This document shows positions 1 to 5,075 of a stretch of 5,075 bases of DNA, piece after piece (position 1 is the stretch's first letter; the number at the start of each line of letters is the position of its first letter). Source of the DNA: an uncultured Alistipes sp. (GTDB taxonomy: Bacteria > Bacteroidota > Bacteroidia > Bacteroidales > Rikenellaceae); contig CAMWGZ010000095.1 in assembly GCA_947173915.1 (NCBI GenBank), positions 1-5,075 of the forward strand, in the 5' to 3' direction. The position numbers and the translations under genes are program-made. The notes under the pieces are model-generated. The model was not told the DNA's origin, searched no databases, and saw only the letters and a program-made list of their open reading frames with translations.

Positions 1-40
1 CGCGAAAAAAAATGGTTGAAACGTTCTCACCACAAAACAC

Positions 41-68
41 CATGCGCTCCGGGTGGCCGGAACGCATG
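41..68 (-). terminator. Hairpin downstream of ridA, possible bidirectional terminator
   Basis: Bases 41-46 (CATGCG) pair with 63-68 (CGCATG). After one mismatch, 48-52 (TCCGG) pair with 57-61 (CCGGA) around a four-base loop. The hairpin starts 21 bases past the ridA stop codon. On the plus side it is followed by TTTTG. On the minus side it is followed by GTGTTTTG, so the U-tract is short in both directions. Its position suggests it ends the ridA transcript and may also stop transcription arriving from the left edge, but the weak T-runs make this uncertain. The rest of 1-89 holds no gene. It contains a run of eight A at 5-12, read as T on the minus strand, which could be a second, weaker stop. 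Confidence 0.5.
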
Positions 69-89
69 TTTTGCGGGAACGGGGCGGAA

Positions 90-464
90 TTACTTCACGG
101 CCACCGCGTCGATCTCGACCTTCGCACCCATCGGCAGCTTGGCGACCTGGTAGCAGATGCGGGCGGGCATCTGGCCGCTGAAGAAGGTGGCGTAAACGGC
201 GTTCATCGCTGCGAAATCGGCGATGTCGGCCAGCAGGACGGTGGTCTTTACCACGTCGGCGAACGAAAGGCCCGCCTCTTCGAGAATATAACCCAGGTTG
301 GTCAGCGACTGACGGGTCTGGTCCTCGATGCTCTCGGGCATCGTGCCGGTCGCGCCGTCGATCGGAAGCTGGCCCGAAGCGTAAAGGGTGTCGCCGCACA
401 GAACGGCCTGCGAATAGGGACCTACGGCTTTGGGAGCCTTCGGAGATGCGATGATGGTTTTCAT
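90..464 (-). CDS. ridA: RidA-family enamine/imine deaminase (YjgF/YER057c/UK114)
   Basis: The product is 124 residues, the usual length of the family. RidA hydrolyses reactive 2-aminoacrylate and related enamine/imine intermediates, released by PLP enzymes such as threonine dehydratase, to 2-oxoacids and ammonia; it acts as a cytoplasmic trimer. The family signature is intact: GPYSQA at residues 15-20, SGQ at 30-32, N88, PARICYQVAKLP at 100-111 and KVEIDAVAV at 115-123. Compared with E. coli RidA, the active-site residues Y17, S30, N88, R102 (E. coli R105), C104 (C107) and E117 (E120) are all present, so an active deaminase of the RidA subgroup is likely. I chose the start at 464 because MKTIIASPKAPKAVGPYSQ aligns with the E. 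coli N-terminus. A longer frame reaching 551 would run back through the promoter. The gene is transcribed divergently from the META lipoprotein gene. No Shine-Dalgarno is visible; the leader is AT-rich. Confidence 0.95.
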   Translation of the reverse strand: MKTIIASPKAPKAVGPYSQAVLCGDTLYASGQLPIDGATGTMPESIEDQTRQSLTNLGYILEEAGLSFADVVKTTVLLADIADFAAMNAVYATFFSGQMPARICYQVAKLPMGAKVEIDAVAVK

Positions 465-520
465 GGTCGTAATATTTATAAAAGTTATCGTTCGAATGCG
501 ATGCAGCTCTTCGGAGCATG

Positions 521-528
521 CAAAGTTA
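521..528 (-). promoter_or_regulatory. Bacteroidetes -7 box for ridA
   Basis: Read on the minus strand this is TAACTTTG, matching TAnnTTTG, the -7 element of the Bacteroidetes primary sigma factor. It lies 57 bases upstream of the ridA start codon, giving an expected leader of about 50 bases. A clear TTTG -33 element is not seen at the expected distance; that position is occupied by the opposing -7 box. Confidence 0.65.
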
Positions 529-540
529 CGATTAATTGCG

Positions 541-548
541 TATCTTTG
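541..548 (+). promoter_or_regulatory. Bacteroidetes -7 box for the META lipoprotein gene
   Basis: TATCTTTG matches TAnnTTTG. It ends 44 bases before the start codon at 593, so a leader of roughly 35-40 bases is expected. As with the opposing promoter, no clear TTTG lies at -33; the region about 20 bases upstream is the CAAAG of the ridA -7 box. Confidence 0.7.
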
Positions 549-592
549 CACAGAATTTGCGGAGAATATCTTGCAAAAAACCGAATGAAACG

Positions 593-1015
593 ATGAAAAA
601 TTCCATCAAGACGGCGGCTCTGGCCGCACTCGTAATGCTGACGGCGGCATGCTGCCCCTGCCGGAAGCACGCCAAAAGCGCATCCGCCCCGTTCGCGGGC
701 ACCGCATGGCAGCTGGTGCAGCTCGACGGCCGCGCCTTCGAAGCCGAAGGGGATCAGTTTACCGTCGTGTTCGACGGCAAGGGCAGCCTCTCGGGCGAGG
801 GGGCCTGCAACCGGCTGATGGCATCCTACGAAACGAGCGAGACGGGCGCACTGAAGATCGACCGGATGGCCTCGACGCGCATGGCCTGCCCCGGTATGGA
901 TGAGGAGACGCGCTTTGCGGAGGCGCTCTCGGAGGCGACCCACTACCGGATCGACGGCGACATGCTCATGCTGCTCCGCGACGGAGAGCTGCGGGCCGTG
1001 CTTCAGGCTCGCTGA
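593..1015 (+). CDS. META (HslJ-like) domain lipoprotein
   Basis: The product is 140 residues with a basic N-terminus (K2, K6), a hydrophobic stretch at residues 8-19 and a lipobox-like LTAAC ending at C20, so lipidation at C20 is likely, although threonine at -3 is unusual. The mature start reads CCPC, then basic residues. It lacks the acidic surface-export signal of Bacteroidetes lipoproteins, so the protein probably faces the periplasm. Residues 34-138 form one META domain: GTAWQLVQLDG near 36-46, GEGACN at 68-73 with Y79, and STRMACPG at 94-101 followed by an acidic E/F helix and a YRIDGDMLML strand. C72 and C99 are family-typical and could pair as a disulfide. E. coli HslJ, of the same family, is linked to heat shock and novobiocin resistance; the molecular role is not established, so I assign none here. 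I placed the start at 593 because upstream in-frame codons overlap the promoter box. Confidence 0.88.
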   Translation: MKNSIKTAALAALVMLTAACCPCRKHAKSASAPFAGTAWQLVQLDGRAFEAEGDQFTVVFDGKGSLSGEGACNRLMASYETSETGALKIDRMASTRMACPGMDEETRFAEALSEATHYRIDGDMLMLLRDGELRAVLQAR

Positions 1016-1040
1016 TCGCACCCGATCCGAAAGAAGACAA

Positions 1041-1082
1041 GAAGAAGGCGGGATCTTCCATCCCGTCTTCTTCGTCTTTTCT
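1041..1082 (+). terminator. Rho-independent terminator after the META lipoprotein gene
   Basis: Bases 1041-1054 pair with 1060-1073 as a 14-bp stem with one G-T wobble around the loop CTTCC. GTCTTTTCT follows at 1074-1082. Further partial pairing of the flanking AAGACAA with TCTTTT lengthens the stem. It lies 25 bases past the stop codon at 1015 and separates this gene from hemW. The AAG-rich left flank could also serve as a U-tract on the minus strand, but no minus-strand gene ends here. Confidence 0.88.
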
Positions 1083-1150
1083 CCGGAACATCCGTCGCTT
1101 CGCCGCGAATTTTCAACGCAAAAAAGGAGGCTTTTGTCGATTTTTTTTCT

Positions 1151-1158
1151 TATATTTG
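1151..1158 (+). promoter_or_regulatory. Bacteroidetes -7 box immediately upstream of hemW
   Basis: TATATTTG matches TAnnTTTG and ends only six bases before the hemW ATG at 1165. A TTTG lies at 1133-1136, but the 14-base gap is shorter than the usual spacing of about 19. If this box is used, transcription would begin at or within a few bases of the start codon, giving a leaderless or nearly leaderless message. Confidence 0.6.
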
Positions 1159-1164
1159 TAAAAC

Positions 1165-2292
1165 ATGGCCGGTCTCTATTTCCATATCCCTTTCTGCCGG
1201 CGCGTCTGCGCCTACTGCGACTTCTACAAAAGCGTCGAAACCTCCCGCATGGACCCGGTGCTGGAGGCGATGGAACGGGAGCTGCCGGCTGCCGCGGCAT
1301 GGATCGCCGACCGGCGGATCCGCACCATCTACTTCGGCGGGGGCACCCCCTCGCTCTGCGATCCCGGCAGGCTGCGCCGCCTGGTCGATCGGGCCGCCGA
1401 ACGGCTGGACTGCTCGCAGATCGAGGAGTTTACCGTCGAGGCCAATCCCGACGACATGAGCGGGGCGTGGATCGAGCAGATGCTCCGGGCCGGTGCCGAC
1501 CGGCTGAGCGTCGGGGTGCAGTCGTTCGACGACGACGAGCTGCGGCTGATGAACCGCCGCCACACCGGCCGCCAGGCTGAGGAGGCGCTGCGCAGCGCCC
1601 GCGCGGCCGGCTTCAGGAACCTGACCGCCGACCTGATCTTCGGAGTTCCCGGATTCGGCGAGCAGGTGCTGCGCCGCAACCTCGACCGCATGCTGGAACT
1701 GGGTGTCACGCACCTCTCGGCCTACCACCTGACGGTGGAGCCGAACACCGCTTTCGGCCGCCGGACCGAACGGGGCATATTCACTCCCGTGGACGAAGAG
1801 ACCAGCGAACGGGAGTTCCTGCTGGTGCACCGCATCCTGACCGAGGCGGGATTCGAGCACTACGAGGTCTCCAACTACGCCCTCCCGGGCTTCCGGGCCC
1901 GCCACAACACGGCCTACTGGACCGGCGAGGAGTACCTGGGCATCGGCCCCGCAGCCCACTCCTTCAACGGCGAAGCCCGCCGCTGGGCCGCCGCCTCGAT
2001 CGACCGCTACCTGGCCCAGGCAGGCACGGAGGCGCTCTACGAGGAGGAGCGGCTCTGCGAACGCGACCGCTTCAACGAATACCTGATGACCGGCCTGCGC
2101 CGCGCGGAGGGCATCGCGCTCGAACGCTTCGAAGCCCTTTTCGGCCGCCCGCGCCTGGAGCGGCTGCTGCGCGAGGCCGAAGAGCCGCTGCGCAGCGGCA
2201 GCCTCCTCCTCCGCGAAGGAGGGCTGGCGATCCCGCCCGAACGGTTCCTTGTCTCGGATGCCGTGATCGGCGCGCTCTTCGAAGCGGAGTAA
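1165..2292 (+). CDS. hemW: HemW, radical-SAM heme chaperone (HemN-like, not a true coproporphyrinogen oxidase)
   Basis: The 375-residue product is typical of HemW. It opens MAGLYFHIPFC and carries the radical-SAM cluster motif CRRVCAYCDF, with C11, C15 and C18 as [4Fe-4S] ligands. Phenylalanine at 20, where HemN has a fourth cysteine, marks it as HemW rather than oxygen-independent coproporphyrinogen III oxidase. SAM-binding segments follow: YFGGGTPS at 56-63, FTVEANPDD at 89-97, RLSVGVQSF at 113-121, LTADLIFGVPG at 153-163 and HLSAYHLTVEPNT at 183-195. Farther on come YEVSNYALPG, RHNTAYW and YLGIGPAAHSF, then a C-terminal HemW domain with MTGLRRAEGI. Known HemW proteins bind heme and deliver it to respiratory cytochromes in the cytoplasm or at the membrane. 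The start is fixed by the conserved N-terminus, and no Shine-Dalgarno is placed to serve it. The gene stands between a terminator and the glycogen gene, with no obvious functional partner. Confidence 0.95.
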   Translation: MAGLYFHIPFCRRVCAYCDFYKSVETSRMDPVLEAMERELPAAAAWIADRRIRTIYFGGGTPSLCDPGRLRRLVDRAAERLDCSQIEEFTVEANPDDMSGAWIEQMLRAGADRLSVGVQSFDDDELRLMNRRHTGRQAEEALRSARAAGFRNLTADLIFGVPGFGEQVLRRNLDRMLELGVTHLSAYHLTVEPNTAFGRRTERGIFTPVDEETSEREFLLVHRILTEAGFEHYEVSNYALPGFRARHNTAYWTGEEYLGIGPAAHSFNGEARRWAAASIDRYLAQAGTEALYEEERLCERDRFNEYLMTGLRRAEGIALERFEALFGRPRLERLLREAEEPLRSGSLLLREGGLAIPPERFLVSDAVIGALFEAE

Positions 2293-2302
2293 GGCCGCAG
2301 AA

Positions 2303-2320
2303 GGGTGCCTCGGAGCACCC
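2303..2320 (+). other. Small GC-rich hairpin between hemW and the glycogen fusion gene
   Basis: GGGTGC at 2303-2308 pairs with GCACCC at 2315-2320 around a six-base loop. No T-tract follows (the next bases are CGCACC), so it is not a standard terminator. It may stabilise the hemW 3' end or partly attenuate read-through. The rest of the spacer, 2321-2368, is A-rich before the next start and shows no TAnnTTTG box, which favours co-transcription with hemW. Confidence 0.4.
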
Positions 2321-2368
2321 CGCACCGAACTCCGACACACAAGAAAAATATACAAAACATCGAATCAT

Positions 2369-5075
2369 ATGAACGAAACCAAACTCAACACCCCCGACCG
2401 TCTCTTCGAGATCAGCTGGGAGGTGTGCAACAAAGTAGGCGGCATCCACACCGTCGTAGCGACCAAGGCACGCACCGTCTGCGAACGGTTCGGCGACCGA
2501 TACGTACTGATCGGCCCCGACCTGGCGCAGCAGGGCGAACAGAGCGAATTCGAGGAGGATCCCGCACTCTTCAAGGCGTGGCGGCAGTCGCTCTACGAGA
2601 AGGGCATCCGCGTGCGTGCGGGCCGCTGGCGCATCGTCGGCCGGCCGCTGGCGCTCCTCATCGACTTCTCGTCGCTCATCCCCCGCAAGGACGACATTCT
2701 GAAATTCCTGTGGGAGAGCTACCGCGTGGACTCCATCTCGGGCCAGTGGGACTATGTCGAGCCGGTGCTCTTCGGCCATGCGGCCGGCATGGTGGTCAGC
2801 TCCTACGTCGAACACTTCTGCCGCTCGACGGAGCGCGTGGCGGCCCACTTCCACGAATGGATGACGGTGGCCGGCGCGCTCTACCTGCGCAAGATGTCGC
2901 CCTACGTGGCGACGCTCTTTACCACCCACGCGACCGTCACGGGACGCTGCATCGCCGGCAACGGCCTGCCCCTCTACCGCGACCTGAGCCACTTCAACGC
3001 CGACGAGGTGGCCCGCCGCTTCGGCGTGACGGCCAAACACTCGATCGAGAAGACGGCGGCGGCCAACAGCGATGCCTTCCTTACCGTCAGCGGACTGACG
3101 GCCAACGAATGCAAGTACCTGCTGGGCCGCGATGCCGACCTGGTAACCCCCAACGGCTTCGAGGACGACTTCGTCTGGCGCGACGAGGAATACGAAGCCC
3201 GCCGCACCCGGGCGCGGGCGACGCTGCGGACCGTCGGCGAGGCCTGTCTGAACCGCCCGCTGGAGGGCGAGCCGCTGATCCTCATCACGAGCGGCCGCTA
3301 CGAGTTCCGCAACAAGGGGCTGGACGTGCTGCTGGAGGGCATGAAACGGCTGGCCGCCCAGGAGCGCCTCGACCGCGAGGTGCTGCTCTTCGTGATGGTG
3401 CCCGCCGCCAACCGGGGCGCACGCACCGACCTGCAAAACAGACTCAAGGACCCCGCAGCCCCCATCGACGGAGCGCAATGGCCCTGGAGCACCCACTACC
3501 TGGAGAACATGCAGTGGGATCCCGTCGTGCGGGCCATCGACGGCTCGCCGCTGGCCGACCCCGCCTCGAAGGTGCACGCCCTCTTCGTCCCCTCCTACCT
3601 CAACGGCAACGACGGCATCTTCGACCAGAGCTACTACGAGCTGCTGACGGGAGCCGACCTGACGCTCTTCCCCTCCTACTACGAGCCCTGGGGCTACACC
3701 CCGCTGGAGTCGATCGCCTTCTCGGTGCCGACCCTGACCACCACGCTCGCCGGATTCGGACTCTGGATCGACCGGCTCCGCGACCACGACGGAGTGGAGG
3801 TCCTCCGCCGCGACGACGGCGACGACGACCGCACGGCAGCCGCGCTGGCCGACTCGGTGCTGCGCTTCGCACAGCTCCCGTCCCAGCGGATCGGAGAGGT
3901 GCGCCGCGATGCGCGCGAACTCTCCCGCACGGCGCTCTGGAACCGGCTCTTCCGGGCCTACGAGGAGGCCTACTCGGAGGCGCTCGACAACGCCGACGCA
4001 CGGATGCGCCGCGCCGAAGCAGACCGGGACCACACCGCCGATCCGCAGATCGCGACCGCCCATCGGGTGTTCCGCGCCGAGCAGCCCTCCTGGAGCCGCA
4101 TGATGGTCGAGAAGAGCCTGCCCGAACGGCTGCGCCCGCTCGACGAGCTGGCTCACAACCTCTGGTGGAGCTGGAATCCGGAGGCGCGCGACCTGTTCGA
4201 GGGCATCGACCCCGACCTGTGGAGCGAGAGCGACCGCAATCCGATCGCCTTCCTCGACCTGCTCAGCATCGGCCGCATGCGCGAGCTGGAGCAGGACGAG
4301 AAGTTCCTCCGCGCGCTCGACACGGTCTATGCCCAGTTCAACGCCTACATGTCCGAAAAGCCCGACCCCGGAAAACCCCGCATCGCCTACTTCTCGATGG
4401 AGTACGGACTCCACTCCTCGCTCAAGATCTATTCGGGCGGCCTGGGTATCCTCGCGGGCGACTACCTGAAGGAGGCATCGGACAAGAACGTTCCGATGGT
4501 GGCCGTCGGCCTGCTCTACCGCTACGGCTACTTCACACAGAAACTCTCGGCCCAGGGCGCCCAGCAGGCCACCTACGAGGCGCAGAACTTCTCGAAGCTG
4601 CCGATCCAGCCCGTGCGCGACGCGGTGGGCAACTGGACGACCGTTTCGGTCGCCCTGCCGGGCCGCACCCTCTCGGCGCGCGTCTGGCTCTGCCGCGTGG
4701 GACGCACCGAACTCTATCTGCTCGATGCCGACTACGAGGCCAACCTCGCGGAAGACCGTCAGGTTACCCACTACCTCTACGGCGGCGACTGGGAGAACCG
4801 CCTCAAGCAGGAGATGCTGCTCGGCATCGGCGGCGTGCGGGCGCTGCGGGCGCTCCGCATCCGCCAGGAGGTCTATCACTGCAACGAAGGCCACGCCGCC
4901 TTCATCGGACTGGAGCGGATCCGCACGCTGATGCTGCACGGCCGCCTCTCGTTCGACGAAGCCTCGGAGGTCATCCGCTCCTCCTCGCTCTTCACGACCC
5001 ACCCCCCCGTCCCCGCAGGCCACGATGCGTTCCCCGAGGCGATGATCCGCCAGGACCTCTCCCACTTCCCGGGCG
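2369..5075 (+). CDS. Glycogen synthase (GT3) fused to alpha-glucan phosphorylase (DUF3417-GT35), 3' end beyond the window
   Basis: The frame is open for 902 codons and runs off the right edge. Residues 12 to about 540 are a eukaryotic-type GT3 glycogen synthase, expected to transfer glucose from UDP-glucose to glucan ends. Evidence is EISWEVCNKVGGIHTVVATKA at 14-34, AHFHEW at 159-164, FTTHAT at 184-189, VTPNGF at 259-264, GRYEFRNKG at 309-317 and SYYEPWGYTPLE at 436-447, which holds the catalytic EX7E pair E439/E447. An arginine-bearing helix near 507-524 corresponds to the eukaryotic glucose-6-phosphate site, only partly conserved. After a charged linker (about 540-574), DUF3417 begins, with NLWWSWN at 597-603. 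GT35 follows: YFSMEYG at 674-680, YSGGLGILAGD at 688-698, YGGDWENRLKQE at 804-815 and YHCNEGHAA at 836-844. The catalytic part with the PLP-binding lysine lies outside the window. The start is 13 residues before the GT3 core; a plain A-rich leader precedes it. Confidence 0.92.
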   Translation, partial: MNETKLNTPDRLFEISWEVCNKVGGIHTVVATKARTVCERFGDRYVLIGPDLAQQGEQSEFEEDPALFKAWRQSLYEKGIRVRAGRWRIVGRPLALLIDFSSLIPRKDDILKFLWESYRVDSISGQWDYVEPVLFGHAAGMVVSSYVEHFCRSTERVAAHFHEWMTVAGALYLRKMSPYVATLFTTHATVTGRCIAGNGLPLYRDLSHFNADEVARRFGVTAKHSIEKTAAANSDAFLTVSGLTANECKYLLGRDADLVTPNGFEDDFVWRDEEYEARRTRARATLRTVGEACLNRPLEGEPLILITSGRYEFRNKGLDVLLEGMKRLAAQERLDREVLLFVMVPAANRGARTDLQNRLKDPAAPIDGAQWPWSTHYLENMQWDPVVRAIDGSPLADPASKVHALFVPSYLNGNDGIFDQSYYELLTGADLTLFPSYYEPWGYTPLESIAFSVPTLTTTLAGFGLWIDRLRDHDGVEVLRRDDGDDDRTAAALADSVLRFAQLPSQRIGEVRRDARELSRTALWNRLFRAYEEAYSEALDNADARMRRAEADRDHTADPQIATAHRVFRAEQPSWSRMMVEKSLPERLRPLDELAHNLWWSWNPEARDLFEGIDPDLWSESDRNPIAFLDLLSIGRMRELEQDEKFLRALDTVYAQFNAYMSEKPDPGKPRIAYFSMEYGLHSSLKIYSGGLGILAGDYLKEASDKNVPMVAVGLLYRYGYFTQKLSAQGAQQATYEAQNFSKLPIQPVRDAVGNWTTVSVALPGRTLSARVWLCRVGRTELYLLDADYEANLAEDRQVTHYLYGGDWENRLKQEMLLGIGGVRALRALRIRQEVYHCNEGHAAFIGLERIRTLMLHGRLSFDEASEVIRSSSLFTTHPPVPAGHDAFPEAMIRQDLSHFPG

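Larger units (their letters stand above)
519..550. repeat. Imperfect inverted repeat carrying two divergent -7 boxes
   Basis: The left arm 519-530 (TGCAAAGTTACG) and right arm 539-550 (CGTATCTTTGCA) pair at 11 of 12 positions around an eight-base AT-rich centre. Each arm, read outward, is a TAnnTTTG box preceded by CG and followed by CA. The symmetry goes beyond the promoter consensus, so it could also be an operator for a dimeric regulator, but that is inference. Confidence 0.7.

Noticed and set aside
14..31. Possible small palindrome around AACGTT next to an A-run at the left edge
   Set aside because: Pairing is broken by several mismatches and the loop would be too tight. It cannot be supported as a separate terminator or operator.
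465..551. Longer N-terminus for RidA starting at 551
   Set aside because: The extra 29 residues have no counterpart in RidA proteins and would be encoded within the promoter; the start at 464 matches the family exactly.
12..596. 194-codon plus-strand frame opposite ridA
   Set aside because: It overlaps the well-supported ridA gene and the divergent promoter region, and its translation has no family signature.
900..1580. 226-codon plus-strand frame spanning the end of the META gene, the terminator and the start of hemW
   Set aside because: It crosses a strong terminator and two real genes in another frame. Its arginine-rich translation is typical of out-of-frame reading of GC-rich DNA.
1150..2355. 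401-codon minus-strand frame opposite hemW
   Set aside because: It is fully antisense to a gene with clear HemW motifs, shows no recognisable domain and has no promoter-like box at its start.
3806..3832. GAC-rich trinucleotide repeat in the synthase half
   Set aside because: It encodes an acidic surface stretch (RRDDGDDDR) where eukaryotic synthases also have an acidic loop. It is short and imperfect, and fits ordinary codon bias.
2072..5065. Very long open frame on the minus strand (997 codons) opposite the glycogen fusion gene
   Set aside because: It is the antisense shadow of a GC-rich, strongly codon-biased gene. Its translation is a low-complexity mix of V, A, G, E and R with no recognisable motif, and it runs through the hemW-fusion gene boundary and promoterless sequence.

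Overview
The window looks like chromosomal DNA from a GC-rich member of the Bacteroidales, most likely Alistipes or a close relative in the Rikenellaceae. Two things suggest this. Promoter-like TAnnTTTG boxes, the -7 element of the Bacteroidetes primary sigma factor, sit upstream of three genes, and Shine-Dalgarno sequences are absent at the starts. The proteins also match Bacteroidetes types: a GT3 glycogen synthase joined to a GT35 alpha-glucan phosphorylase, and a META-domain lipoprotein. The genus is an inference from composition and protein flavour, not from a database match.

Layout from left to right. Bases 1-89 hold no gene, but contain a hairpin (41-68) that probably ends the minus-strand gene ridA (90-464), which encodes an enamine/imine deaminase. 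Bases 465-592 are a divergent promoter region: two almost identical -7 boxes face away from each other inside an imperfect palindrome (519-550). One serves ridA and the other serves a small META-domain lipoprotein gene (593-1015, plus strand). A strong hairpin terminator (1041-1082) isolates that gene. A -7 box immediately before the start codon precedes hemW (1165-2292), the radical-SAM heme chaperone. After a 76-base spacer with a small GC hairpin comes a large open frame starting at 2369 and running off the right edge (902 complete codons). It encodes a eukaryotic-type (GT3) glycogen synthase fused to an alpha-glucan phosphorylase (DUF3417 plus GT35).

How the genes relate. ridA, the META lipoprotein gene and hemW are housekeeping or envelope genes with no visible pathway link to one another. 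The large fusion gene is the most striking object: one polypeptide carries a glucan chain-extending enzyme and a chain-shortening phosphorylase, so it probably handles glycogen storage and mobilisation in the cytoplasm. hemW and the fusion gene may be co-transcribed, because no clear promoter or T-tract terminator lies between them. I saw no mobile element, CRISPR array, tRNA or rRNA in the window. The nearest thing to an unusual system is the synthase-phosphorylase fusion, with a non-consensus proline in a conserved loop of its phosphorylase half.
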